Shown: positions 9,074 to 17,155, numbered from the stretch's first letter. The stretch is DNA of 64,000 bases from Candidatus Thorarchaeota archaeon (GCA_016933575.1 JAFGAR010000151.1:124001-188000); one strand, 5' to 3'. The notes: a model not told the origin generated them from the sequence alone. Program-made: numbers and translations.

Positions 9074-9373
9074 TTACTTCTTATCTCTGATCAAGAACGA
9101 TGGCGCAAGAATCCACTCTGACTTGCATTTTGGACACTTTGTTGGCGCCTTTACAGATCCCTTTACTCTGAATGCATAATGACATTTTCCACAACTAGCT
9201 GGTTTTACTACTACTTCCTTCCCCTGATTTCTTACAGAGCGTGCAATGTGATCGATATCATCATAGACAATCGACCTCTTCTTAATCTCCAGTATTTCGC
9301 ATATCTCTTGTGCAGTCAATGGGACTGTGGCTGAATCAAGTAACCTTGTGATTTCTTCTCTTCTCGTCAACAT
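9074..9373 (-). CDS. transcriptional regulator, winged HTH fused to Zn-ribbon (COG3357-like)
   Basis: The N-terminal two thirds form a winged helix (LTRREEITRLLDS, LTAQEICEILEI, then IDHIARSVRNQG). The C-terminus is a zinc ribbon with CGKC and CPKC. This exact fusion is an archaeal family of predicted regulators (COG3357). The ATG at 9373 matches the family start MLTRREE; an upstream start at 9394 would add 7 residues. Convergent with the small OB-like gene, only one base apart. Its targets cannot be deduced. Confidence 0.75.
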   Translation of the reverse strand: MLTRREEITRLLDSATVPLTAQEICEILEIKKRSIVYDDIDHIARSVRNQGKEVVVKPASCGKCHYAFRVKGSVKAPTKCPKCKSEWILAPSFLIRDKK

Positions 9374-9547
9374 GATATTGTTCCAACCTATCATCTGTCT
9401 GATTACGTATGAATGCTTTGATTATGTAAAGAAGATTTACTAGCACCTTGTTTGACTCGGTAGTCTTGAGAGATAGATATAGGTCCAAATCCTTAGAAGG
9501 ATACAGTACTTCTATTAGATGAAAAGACCACTTATGGTTGATGTTGG

Positions 9548-10810
9548 ATGCCTCAGACGAAATTAGTTTCCACACCTTCCTCACCAAGACAACTATCCTA
9601 TGATGAGAGAGTGTGTTCTAATTGTATGGGGCATAGAGCCCTATGCGGAGTTCGACCTTGTCCCTTACTTATGCGGGCAAAGGCTATGGCAAAGATTGAT
9701 GATGCTTTTACTGGAACAGAACTTACTGGCGCTTCTCCTCCCTCCGTATTCATTGGAGAAACTGGTTATCCAAAGGTGCTAGCAGGTCCATTGATTCCTC
9801 CAGTTCGAGTTGATGAGGCACCACTCATGGAGCGGCCTGACCTCTGGTTGAACCACACAATTGATGAGATACTAGCTCTTCGATTCAGTCTTGTTAGAAC
9901 AAAAAAGTATACTGCGGTAGATGCAGCAGTCAATCCTCCTCGAGACTTGGCTGAGACTCAGACTCTTGCATTATCAGACTCAGCACTATTTTCTGAAGCA
10001 TCTCTCTTGAAGAAACCTTCTTTCACGTCTGTATTCTCTGATAGGACTCTTCCTATCGGTCCTTCTGCACCTCTTCGAGACTTCAGATTGGAGGACAATC
10101 CAAAGATTCCCAAGTCTGTTGATAGAATCACCTCAGACACTGATCTGAAGGCAGGCAGTGGAGTGATGGATCTTTTCGAGGATGGAATTCGTCAAGAGCA
10201 CATCACCCGATTGCTCTCTGTAGGTGTCCTTGGGCAGAAGAAGAAAAGACGTCTAGTTCCAACAAAGTGGAGCATCACTGCGATTGATGATATTGTTGGA
10301 AGACGTCTTCACAAACAAGTCTTACGATTTCCTTCCATCAATGATTTTCTCGTTAGTATTGATCATGCATTAGGAAACACAGTAGCAATCTTGTTCTTTC
10401 CAAGTGGTTGGCAATTTGAGGCAATGGAGTCTTGGCTCGGAGGATTGAATCCTACGATAATCAACGACTATGAATTTGGCAAGGGTCGGAAAGACTATGC
10501 AAAATATGTCGTTGGTGCTTATTATGCCACTCGACTACCAGCTCTGGAATATCTGGTCAGTATTCGTAGACAATCTGGTGTCATTGTCTTTATGGAGATT
10601 GATCCTCAGATATGGATCCCTCTTGGTGTGTGGCGTTTCAGAGAAATTGCTAAGAGAGCCCTAGAAAAAGGTGTTAAGAAATTCCAGAGTATGGATGAGG
10701 CTACTGCAGAGATAGGAAAATATCTTCGGAATCCACTTCACCGTTGGCTCAATAAAAGCAAACTCTATGGAGAATACAGAACCCAGACCAAGCTCTCCGA
10801 TTTTATTTAA
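9548..10810 (+). CDS. nreA: Nre family DNA repair protein (NreA-like) with PIP box
   Basis: Archaeal Nre proteins act in DNA damage repair and bind PCNA. The 420-residue product has an N-terminal cysteine cluster (CSNCMGHRALCGVRPC, residues 23-38), the family core with GETGYPKV near 76 and FGKGRKDYAKYVVGAYYATR near 313, and ends in QTKLSDFI (residues 413-420). That tail fits the PCNA-interacting peptide consensus Q-x-x-L-x-x-F-x and stands at the same end as in characterised NreA. Together with EndoQ it makes this a small repair neighbourhood. Start ATG is the first in the open frame. Confidence 0.88.
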   Translation: MPQTKLVSTPSSPRQLSYDERVCSNCMGHRALCGVRPCPLLMRAKAMAKIDDAFTGTELTGASPPSVFIGETGYPKVLAGPLIPPVRVDEAPLMERPDLWLNHTIDEILALRFSLVRTKKYTAVDAAVNPPRDLAETQTLALSDSALFSEASLLKKPSFTSVFSDRTLPIGPSAPLRDFRLEDNPKIPKSVDRITSDTDLKAGSGVMDLFEDGIRQEHITRLLSVGVLGQKKKRRLVPTKWSITAIDDIVGRRLHKQVLRFPSINDFLVSIDHALGNTVAILFFPSGWQFEAMESWLGGLNPTIINDYEFGKGRKDYAKYVVGAYYATRLPALEYLVSIRRQSGVIVFMEIDPQIWIPLGVWRFREIAKRALEKGVKKFQSMDEATAEIGKYLRNPLHRWLNKSKLYGEYRTQTKLSDFI

Positions 10811-10883
10811 TCGTGAACTATGTATCTATCATACATTTTCTTTTAATACATAATTTGCAATGACATCTTGGAGAGTTTGATAT

Positions 10884-11177
10884 ATGCGCGCTACTAAAAG
10901 TAAGCTAATGACCCTGTGGGTCTTAGTTCTCTTAATCATACCCTTTGCTTTCCTCCCGACCACGACTGCCTGGGAAGCAGGTGATGAAGCTGGGCTTTTC
11001 GGACACACGTTTGAAGAAGAGTACTGGACAAACAGCTCGATACTAGTCGAAGGCGAGGATGGAACGAATTCAAGTGTGACTGCATCGTTTGTACATGTTG
11101 GAGAATTTTCAGCCTTCTTACTGGCCTTTAACAATGCAAACAAGACAGATGGAACCCAATTGATATTACCCTACTAA
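10884..11177 (+). CDS. exported surface protein, N-terminal part before an in-frame TAA
   Basis: 97 residues with an obvious signal peptide or anchor (residues 8-30, LMTLWVLVLLIIPFAF then TTTAWEA), preceded by a GGAGAG ribosome site. Several N-x-S/T sequons (NSS, NSSV, NKT) suggest an extracytoplasmic glycoprotein. The frame ends at TAA 11175-11177 and continues in the same frame, open, into the next feature. The two therefore look like one gene broken by a single nonsense codon (CAA to TAA is the simplest route), or by a sequencing error. Confidence 0.7.
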   Translation: MRATKSKLMTLWVLVLLIIPFAFLPTTTAWEAGDEAGLFGHTFEEEYWTNSSILVEGEDGTNSSVTASFVHVGEFSAFLLAFNNANKTDGTQLILPY

Positions 11178-11186
11178 CTATTTGGT

Positions 11187-12236
11187 ATGCATTTCAAGAC
11201 ACCACAAGATAGAGAGGTATTCATTGGAGCAATCTTCGCGTTCTTATTGGTCCATAACGAAACGTTCGGAAGCAACAATCTGCCTGACATGGGTCATGAT
11301 GACGCATGGTATATCGTTCCTCTGGCCTCAGATACTACATGGCCCGATGCCCGACCTTCTGTAGAACCAATTCCTGCTACAGAGGTCAGTGATGGACATT
11401 ATAGATTTGGAATGAGATATTACAATCTAACCTGTAGAGTCGTTGATGCAAACAATCCAATTGGATTCTGGTTGTCATTAGCCATACCATTCCTGACAGT
11501 TCTATTCTCGGAATTCACTGTTCAATATGACATCATCATAGGCGAAGATGGATCGGTGAGTGCTGAAACGTTGTATACAATTGGGCAAGTAACACGTGCT
11601 AAGGACTTGTTCATCGAGCGACCTACATCAGATTTCCTCAACGAGACAATGGAGATCTCAGCTGTGCATTTTCTATCTGTATTCACATCTCAGTACACAG
11701 TTTCTCGCTCAACAGATGGCAATACTATAACCCCACCCACACAAACCACTCCCCTCGATTATAACATTACGATTGGAGTCGGCAGCAATAATGAACGTGC
11801 TTTCGATATTGGAATGGGTCAAGAATATGCTCTTGTGAATGAAACCAGCGATCCGTGGACAACTATATCCGATTCAGAAACTGCACTGAACACACTCTTA
11901 GGAGTTCACCTCAGCGATCTCATCCTGATTGCTTGGCAAGCTCCATTATCTGCTTTCCTCTTTGCTCACATGGCTTATGGGCTGTCTGCTCAGATGAGAA
12001 ACACCTACTCATCAGTATCTGCAATGGTGACCAATGTCAATACTGCTTTCACCAATACTAATTGGTGGTATGCTGTGACCTTCCCCGAGTGGAATGGTTA
12101 TCGTGTGCAACAGGACCCAGTATATACAGCATATACGAACTTGGCTATTGAGCCAGATAGTAGTGGTCTTGGTGTTGTCGTACTTCTTGTTGTAGGAGTT
12201 CTTGCAGTTATCTGGATTATCCGTCGTCGTCGTTGA
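11187..12236 (+). CDS. exported/membrane-anchored protein, C-terminal part after an in-frame TAA
   Basis: 349 residues in the same frame as the preceding signal-peptide fragment, 9 bases beyond its TAA. There is no convincing ribosome site before this ATG, so independent translation is doubtful. The product has a membrane segment at about 28-46 of the mature part's hydrophobic stretches, many N-x-T/S sequons, and a C-terminal helix (GVVVLLVVGVLAVIWII) followed by RRRR, the usual outside-facing protein anchor with a basic stop-transfer tail. No enzymatic motif is visible. Read together with the upstream fragment it would be a roughly 450-residue surface protein of unknown function. A strong hairpin terminator follows. 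Confidence 0.7.
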   Translation: MHFKTPQDREVFIGAIFAFLLVHNETFGSNNLPDMGHDDAWYIVPLASDTTWPDARPSVEPIPATEVSDGHYRFGMRYYNLTCRVVDANNPIGFWLSLAIPFLTVLFSEFTVQYDIIIGEDGSVSAETLYTIGQVTRAKDLFIERPTSDFLNETMEISAVHFLSVFTSQYTVSRSTDGNTITPPTQTTPLDYNITIGVGSNNERAFDIGMGQEYALVNETSDPWTTISDSETALNTLLGVHLSDLILIAWQAPLSAFLFAHMAYGLSAQMRNTYSSVSAMVTNVNTAFTNTNWWYAVTFPEWNGYRVQQDPVYTAYTNLAIEPDSSGLGVVVLLVVGVLAVIWIIRRRR

Positions 12237-12250
12237 TACTTATCTGATTA

Positions 12251-12290
12251 CCTTGGAGTCGCATCTGTGTACTCCAAGGCCTCTTTTTTT
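12251..12290 (+). terminator. hairpin plus T-run terminator after the surface-protein gene
   Basis: A perfect 9-bp inverted repeat (CCTTGGAGT at 12251-12259 and ACTCCAAGG at 12271-12279) with an 11-base loop is followed by CCTCTTTTTTT. The shape is that of a bacterial-style intrinsic terminator. In archaea the T-run itself is usually what matters. It lies 14 bases after the stop codon. Confidence 0.75.
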
Positions 12291-12346
12291 GACATAGGGT
12301 AATTTAAGAGAAGCAATTTGGATTCTATTAGTAGAGGACCTGAGCA

Positions 12347-13873
12347 GTGATTTACGAAAAACTATGTCGAGTGAGTTCAAGGACTCCGTTATTCTCACGC
12401 ATCAGTAAGAGAAAGGATGACAAGGACCTTACTAGAGCTGTACGCTTTTTGGCTCCCATAATGAAGGTGACAGTCGAAGGCATAGTTGCTGCTGCGTATC
12501 TATCTGCATTATTGGTTCTTATTGGTGCCTCTCTTTCTCTCCTCTTCTTTGGAGTAGATTTTCTTATTATAGTCCCCCTCTCCGCAATGCTCTGTGTACT
12601 TGTCTACTATATTGTCATTAATTATCCCGTTTCAATGATGAATAGTTACAAATTAGGTCTCTCTGAAGAAGCAGACATTGTCTACGAACAGTTCATTCTC
12701 GTCTTTCAGACTGGTGGTACAATCTTCGATGCTATTGAGATGGTCGCTCAATCAGAACATCCCTACCTATCAAAAGCGTTTCAGATGATGTTAGAACGAA
12801 TATCTGAAGGAGTTCCTCCAGAGGAATGTCTAATGGAGTTCGCCAAAGATCAACCTTCTGATGACATTAGACGCTATTTTACTACCATTGTTTCTTCACG
12901 GGAAAGACGGACTGAACTCCTTGATGAGATCTCAGGAGAATCGTATGAAGCAGACCTTGCACTCCGACAGAAGAACCTTGAACTTGAGAGTAGGATTTTG
13001 ATAGTTTCAGCTCTTGTGACCTATGTCCCGATTATGCTTACTCTTGCAGTTTCCTTGTCTGGTTATGCAACACAACCTATCGTAATACTACTTGCTCCTC
13101 TTTTCATTTTCCTTAATGCTATACTTCGAAGCCGTTTTTCCAGACAGTTCTCAGCATATTTTGACCGACCTCGTGCATCATCAATCATTCCTCCTACACA
13201 GAATGATATCTTAATGGAGTATGACGAATTTCTGAATTTTCTTATTCTACTAGGACAACGTCTAAGCTTAGGGGATACACTTGAAGTAGCATTGGCTGAG
13301 ATACGAGATGATTTGGAGCCTACTTTGCAAAGGCTGATTGATATAGCAATGACCTCAATCTATCAAGAACATACCAGTAGCCTAGAGGCCATGCAGAGAG
13401 CATCAGATGCAGCTATTGGTCAGAGAGTATCTCAAATGTTAAAGATGATAGCTCTCATGAGCGAGACCTCAACATATGACACTGGTGAACGTATCTCGAA
13501 GATTGCAGCACGTCTCATAAAGCGCTCAGCAGTAGCAAAGGAACGAGATTCGATCATTGCTGCTCAACGATTGAAAGTGTATCTTCTCACAATCACAAGT
13601 GCCGCAGTTTTAGGTATGCTTGCTTCTTTGGCTCCATTCCTATTCATTGGTTCTCTATTGAGCCACGGACCTACATGGACCCCTGGATCCCTCTCTGCAC
13701 TAGATATTGCACCATTACTCATTACCTTGGGCATTACAACACTCTCAATGGGATACCAAAACACACGAATGGTTGGCGGGAGAAGACCACTTCTCATATC
13801 TCTGGTTTGCATGCTTCTGTTCTGGGTCGCATTTGCTTTTTCATCAACTTTGATGGGTCTGAATCTAGTGTAG
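12347..13873 (+). CDS. type II secretion F-domain (TadC/ArlJ-like) membrane protein, duplicated
   Basis: 508 residues with two copies of a T2SF-like unit. Each has a cytosolic helical part (about 105-205, YEQFILVFQTGGTIFDAIEM; about 290-400, YDEFLNFLILLGQRLSLGDT) followed by a pair of membrane helices. This is the platform protein layout of archaeal type IV pilus, archaellum or adhesion systems. The partner ATPase (TadA/ArlI-like) and pilins are not in the window, so it is an orphan here. Start is GTG with GAGG upstream. The neighbouring exported and multi-helix membrane proteins might be substrate or accessory parts; this is inference from position. Confidence 0.8.
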   Translation: MIYEKLCRVSSRTPLFSRISKRKDDKDLTRAVRFLAPIMKVTVEGIVAAAYLSALLVLIGASLSLLFFGVDFLIIVPLSAMLCVLVYYIVINYPVSMMNSYKLGLSEEADIVYEQFILVFQTGGTIFDAIEMVAQSEHPYLSKAFQMMLERISEGVPPEECLMEFAKDQPSDDIRRYFTTIVSSRERRTELLDEISGESYEADLALRQKNLELESRILIVSALVTYVPIMLTLAVSLSGYATQPIVILLAPLFIFLNAILRSRFSRQFSAYFDRPRASSIIPPTQNDILMEYDEFLNFLILLGQRLSLGDTLEVALAEIRDDLEPTLQRLIDIAMTSIYQEHTSSLEAMQRASDAAIGQRVSQMLKMIALMSETSTYDTGERISKIAARLIKRSAVAKERDSIIAAQRLKVYLLTITSAAVLGMLASLAPFLFIGSLLSHGPTWTPGSLSALDIAPLLITLGITTLSMGYQNTRMVGGRRPLLISLVCMLLFWVAFAFSSTLMGLNLV

Positions 13874-13928
13874 TATAGTTTATTTGTAGCCGTGAGGAAT
13901 GCGGAAGTAGTTAGCTTGAGGTGTTATC

Positions 13929-14573
13929 ATGCTTCAAATTCCATTTCTAGACTGGACACTTCCTGAAATCATGGCATTCTTCCAAGATGATTGGATATTG
14001 GCATGGGTTCTAATACTATCAGGAGGTCTCTTAGCTATCTGGCTGCTTGAGAATATTACAGACCCAATTCCATTGCTGGGCTCAATATTCGATCTGCTTG
14101 TACATGTGGGAACCTTCATCGGGTTCTTCGTGGGAATACTGGATATTTTCGTTGGATACGTGGTCTGGACTTTACAGCCCGGAGCAGCCATTGTTGCTGC
14201 TGTATTGGTTCTTATGGGATTCTCCCTCGTGATGAGAGTTCTCTCCAAGTTTCCACTTGCTCTAGTATTCGCTCTTGGTGTTGCAGTCTTTGGAGCCGCG
14301 ACAATCTATGGCTTGTTGACTCCCTATGTAACAACGCCTATCATTGGTGAATACATTGCTTGGTTCACATCTGGTAAGGGTCTGCTTGTTATCGGATTCA
14401 TTATCTTCTGTGTTGCCTATGTGATAGGTGGTCTGATAATTAAACTCATACAGTTAATTGGCAAGATCTTTGCGTCTGTACCAGTGAGTGTTCTCGTTGG
14501 ACTTGCAGCAATTGGTGTTGGTGTAATTGTGATTCTCAATCCTGCACTACTTGGCCTTATTGCTTGGCCATGA
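13929..14573 (+). CDS. multi-pass hypothetical membrane protein
   Basis: 214 residues with an N-terminal amphipathic stretch and about five to six hydrophobic helices rich in Gly, Ile and Val (ILSGGLLAIWLLE, VGTFIGFFVGILDIFV, AAIVAAVLVLMGFSLVM, LALVFALGVAVFGAAT, VIGFIIFCVAYVIGG, VLVGLAAIGVGVIVI). Starts at ATG with GAGGTG. It lies 55 bases downstream of the T2SF protein and could share its transcript. No transporter motif is recognised. Confidence 0.75.
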   Translation: MLQIPFLDWTLPEIMAFFQDDWILAWVLILSGGLLAIWLLENITDPIPLLGSIFDLLVHVGTFIGFFVGILDIFVGYVVWTLQPGAAIVAAVLVLMGFSLVMRVLSKFPLALVFALGVAVFGAATIYGLLTPYVTTPIIGEYIAWFTSGKGLLVIGFIIFCVAYVIGGLIIKLIQLIGKIFASVPVSVLVGLAAIGVGVIVILNPALLGLIAWP

Positions 14574-14577
14574 GTAT

Positions 14578-14608
14578 AGAGAGGGTTTTCCCTCTCTCTT
14601 ATTTTTAT
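14578..14608. terminator. hairpin terminator between convergent genes
   Basis: AGAGAGGG (14578-14585), a TTTT loop, and CCCTCTCT (14590-14597) form a perfect 8-bp stem followed by TTATTTTTATTA. It begins 5 bases beyond the stop of the membrane protein gene. Its other end touches the stop of the convergent 88-residue gene, so it may serve both strands. Confidence 0.75.
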
Positions 14609-14874
14609 TAGCCTGATGATGGTTTTCTAATCTCTCGGAAGAAGAGGAACTTAAGGTCCCTGTCACTATAGAATTGGGCAGCATCCTCAATGGATTTCTT
14701 TGCTGCTTTAATCCCATCAATTGCCTTAGAAAAGTATAGTTTCTTGTCAGGGTCTGTTTGAACATCTGAGAGTGTGAATCCCTCAGGTAGTTCAAATTCC
14801 TCTGGTGCCAATAATGCCACTCGAAAACAAGACATACCCTCTATTGATTCCAACCAGAGTTCACAATATGTCAT
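14608..14874 (-). CDS. small hypothetical protein (88 aa)
   Basis: A soluble alpha/beta protein with no recognisable motif. It has an ATG preceded by GAGGATG, a convincing ribosome site. The N-terminus (TYCELWLESIEGMSCFRVALL) looks like strand pairs, and the rest is helical and charged (KAIDGIKAAKKSIEDAAQFY). It is divergent from the ribbon-helix-helix regulator across a 214-base intergenic region that must hold both promoters. Confidence 0.65.
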   Translation of the reverse strand: MTYCELWLESIEGMSCFRVALLAPEEFELPEGFTLSDVQTDPDKKLYFSKAIDGIKAAKKSIEDAAQFYSDRDLKFLFFREIRKPSSG

Positions 14875-15088
14875 GATTCATCCTCATTTTCAGTTTCAAT
14901 GTAGTCATTTATCGCGTTTCAAAAAGGTCCCTAAATATTTAAGTTGCGCTTCATACCTTTGAAATATCCGATGTTCCCAAGAGTTCATATAGTATGTTTG
15001 CATGTATTCTAACTGATTCAAGTAGTTACGAATACAGTCTATTTGAATTAGTTAGACATAGACTCGATTCCTGAAGGAGGCGATACAT

Positions 15089-15634
15089 CTGAGTGACGAC
15101 GCAGATAAGAAGAAGATAATCAGTGTTACAATGAGCCAGTCACTTGTAGGTAGAATTGACGAGTTGGTATCAGATAGAACTGGTCGTTCTCGTGCTCAAT
15201 TGATAGAGGATGCAGTGCGCTGGTTTCTTGATTTCACTGTGCATAAATGGAATGAACGTGGACTCTATGTCAATAATTCAAGGTCCATTTTTGAATCCGA
15301 AACTATCTCTTCATTGTTCTTTTCGAAAATGACTCCCAATGAACAATATGAACTTGGATTGACTGCTGGTGGTCAGTCTCCAATTGCGGACGTCATAAAC
15401 CTATTCCATGGTGTCGACCCGGGAGATAAAAAGAATCGAGAACTTGTGCTACGATTGTTGCAAGACAATGGTTGGGGATCAATTTCTATAAACGATCAAG
15501 GACTGATAGTTATTGGTAGTCCATTCTATCCAGCTTCATTCATTCGTGGCTATCTGGAGAAGCTCCTCAAAGTCAAGTTAGAAGCAATAGAAACTCACGA
15601 TAAAGAGAATGTTGCACTTAAGATAATCAAATGA
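15089..15634 (+). CDS. ribbon-helix-helix transcriptional regulator with C-terminal effector-like domain
   Basis: The RHH DNA-binding unit is IISVTMSQSLVGRIDELV (DNA-contacting strand) followed by two helices (RAQLIEDAVRWFLDFTV). The strand begins before the first ATG (15131), so that ATG would destroy the fold. The frame is open back to 15062, and the best start is CTG at 15089, 8 bases after a strong GGAGG (15076-15080). A C-terminal region of about 100 residues of strands and helices (GWGSISINDQGLIVIGSPFYP) could be a ligand or oligomerisation domain. Likely an autoregulating repressor; targets unknown. Confidence 0.75.
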   Translation: MSDDADKKKIISVTMSQSLVGRIDELVSDRTGRSRAQLIEDAVRWFLDFTVHKWNERGLYVNNSRSIFESETISSLFFSKMTPNEQYELGLTAGGQSPIADVINLFHGVDPGDKKNRELVLRLLQDNGWGSISINDQGLIVIGSPFYPASFIRGYLEKLLKVKLEAIETHDKENVALKIIK

Positions 15635-15686
15635 GATTTTCCTAGTCCGTAATGCAATGAATTGCAGCCCAGTCATTATCACAATC

Positions 15687-16112
15687 TTACCATTCCTGGC
15701 CAATCTCAAGAATCTCGAATTCACTCTCATAGAGACCTGGAATATTATTTATCGTTCTTCTGATATCGGGCTCTTTAGTTCTAATATTATCCGCAGAGAA
15801 GTACACCTCATAGATGCATCGATTTTCTTCAAAACAGAATCCTGTAGTGAAGAGCACTTTCAGATCATGATGTTTAAAGAGCTGTGTCATTGTTTGCATG
15901 AGTGCAGGATTGACCTTTTCAACCTCAAGTCTAACACGGGCTCCACCTTCTTTCATCATGGGAATAAGCCTAATCTCGCCTGATCTCTCGAAGAAGATCA
16001 CCATGGCGGCTTTCATATCCTTGAGAGCTTCATTTTGGAAGAAATCCTCAGGAAGCTTGATCTCTCTCTTCCGGTGAACGTCTGCAATCATTCCCTTTGT
16101 CAGTCCGGCCAC
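15687..16112 (-). CDS. small AbrB-like/hypothetical regulator
   Basis: 141 residues from GTG with GAGG nearby. The N-terminal 50 residues (MIADVHRKREIKLPEDFF, then AMVIFFERSGEIRLIPM) have the strand-turn pattern of a SpoVT-AbrB swapped-hairpin DNA-binding domain. The rest (VRLEVEKVNPALMQTMTQLF, FTTGFCFEENRCIYEVYFS) is an alpha/beta sensor-like domain. Convergent with the RHH regulator. The AbrB assignment is by eye and tentative. Confidence 0.55.
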   Translation of the reverse strand: MAGLTKGMIADVHRKREIKLPEDFFQNEALKDMKAAMVIFFERSGEIRLIPMMKEGGARVRLEVEKVNPALMQTMTQLFKHHDLKVLFTTGFCFEENRCIYEVYFSADNIRTKEPDIRRTINNIPGLYESEFEILEIGQEW

Positions 16113-16294
16113 GCATATCGCCTCTTACCTTTCAGTATGCCATGCGTCATTGGAGTATTTGTATCTTCGTGCCATCTACTAATAGACATTTCTGGATAGC
16201 TTCTTCGCGTTTTTTTAGTCTTCTACTCGTCATAACACATAAAACTAGATGTAATTGTGGATGAAATTATAAATAATTATAGGAGAATCGAACA

Positions 16295-16417
16295 ATGGCA
16301 AAAGAAGGAGCTATCTATGTATGTGATATCTGTCAACAAGTTATTGAAGTTAAGAAATCTGGTGTTGGTACGCTAGTGTGTTGTGGAAAGCCAATGCGTC
16401 TCTACGAAGATGACTAA
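16295..16417 (+). CDS. desulforedoxin-like iron protein (40 aa)
   Basis: A 40-residue protein nearly the same length as bacterial desulforedoxin. The four iron ligands are C10, C13 and the adjacent pair C29-C30, within YVCDICQQVIEV and TLVCCGKPM, which is the defining FeS4 pattern of desulforedoxin and of the N-terminal domain of desulfoferrodoxin. AGGAGA stands 9 bases before the ATG. The product probably carries electrons for superoxide or peroxide detoxification. No superoxide reductase domain or rubrerythrin is next to it. Monocistronic, by spacing. Confidence 0.85.
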   Translation: MAKEGAIYVCDICQQVIEVKKSGVGTLVCCGKPMRLYEDD

Positions 16418-16478
16418 ATCAGCCACTGACTTCCACATCTGTGCAAGTGTACCTTCTCATTAAGAACACTTGATAATG

Positions 16479-16486
16479 TTTATATT
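16479..16486 (+). promoter_or_regulatory. TATA box of the first Rpb5 gene
   Basis: TTTATATT, preceded by AATG, lies about 46 bases before the chosen ATG. That predicts transcription from near 16508 and a leader of about 20 bases containing the AGGGGTG ribosome site. The sequence AATGTTTATAT is repeated in front of the second Rpb5 gene. Confidence 0.55.
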
Positions 16487-16528
16487 CTTTCCAAGTTGGC
16501 GAAGCAAAGTTCCCAGGGGTGTTTTTCC

Positions 16529-17086
16529 ATGATTGAACTGCCTAACACAGTCGTGAAAACCAGAGGTCTTCTCAATCTCCGTTCTTACAAGACTGATCAG
16601 CTACTAGAGTACGAAGATAAGTATGTCATGTACCCGATCAAAGAAGTTGGCGGAGTACGTTCAAAATATGTAGTCTGGATTCTCAAAGAACCTAAGGTCG
16701 TCGGAATTGCTTTTGTCAAAGATATAGCTCGTAAAATGGAAGAAGAGGAAGCCCAGAGGGGACTACTTGTTGGTGGGATTCGCTTTACTCCAGCAGCTAA
16801 GAAGGAGGCCGCTTCAGCTCGAGTGGAACTGATTGAGGGTGGGTATGCATCATTCGATCTCTTTCAACATGAACTAGTGCCCCCACACATGATTGCATCA
16901 GACGATGAAGTAAAACTAGTTCTTAACCATTTTAAGATTAGCAAGACTCAACTTCCACGAATAAGTACCGATGACCCGGCAGTTCGAGTTCTAGGTGCCG
17001 TTTCTGGTCAGGTACTTCGAATTGAACGCGAGAGTGAGACCTCCGGCAAGTCTTACTACTATAGACTGGTTGCTCGTGGTAGTTAG
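16529..17086 (+). CDS. RNA polymerase subunit Rpb5/RpoH-like, full-length eukaryotic-type (copy 1)
   Basis: 185 residues. The last 75 or so are the archaeal Rpo5/RpoH assembly domain: HELVPPHMI, KTQLPRI, VLGAVSGQVLRIERES and SYYYRLV. Unlike usual archaeal Rpo5, which consists of that domain alone, there is a 110-residue N-terminal region whose segments (KEPKVVGIAFVKDIARKME, LVGGIRFTPAAKKEA) line up with the jaw domain of eukaryotic RPB5 (EEPKVGIKTIKVYCQRM, IVVQQGMTPSAKQ). The start at ATG 16529 follows AGGGGTG; a TTG at 16496 would add 11 residues. A paralogue follows 69 bases downstream. The C-terminal assignment is strong; the jaw homology is by eye. Confidence 0.85.
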   Translation: MIELPNTVVKTRGLLNLRSYKTDQLLEYEDKYVMYPIKEVGGVRSKYVVWILKEPKVVGIAFVKDIARKMEEEEAQRGLLVGGIRFTPAAKKEAASARVELIEGGYASFDLFQHELVPPHMIASDDEVKLVLNHFKISKTQLPRISTDDPAVRVLGAVSGQVLRIERESETSGKSYYYRLVARGS

Positions 17087-17118
17087 TGATTCACAAAAGT
17101 AGCATCTATTAGACAATG

Positions 17119-17144
17119 TTTATATCAAACCATCCAAAATGGTT
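17119..17144 (+). promoter_or_regulatory. TATA box and adjacent palindrome of the second Rpb5 gene
   Basis: TTTATATC (17119-17126) is followed directly by AACCAT-CCAAA-ATGGTT (17128-17144), an inverted repeat with a 5-base spacer. It sits between the TATA box and the expected start of transcription near 17148. A repressor bound here would block polymerase. The first copy has the TATA box but not the palindrome, so the two genes may be regulated differently. Confidence 0.45.
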
Positions 17145-17155
17145 CATTGTAATGG

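Noticed and set aside
11175-11177. Pyrrolysine or selenocysteine recoding at the internal stop
   Set aside because: The codon is TAA, not TAG or TGA, and I see no recoding structure downstream.
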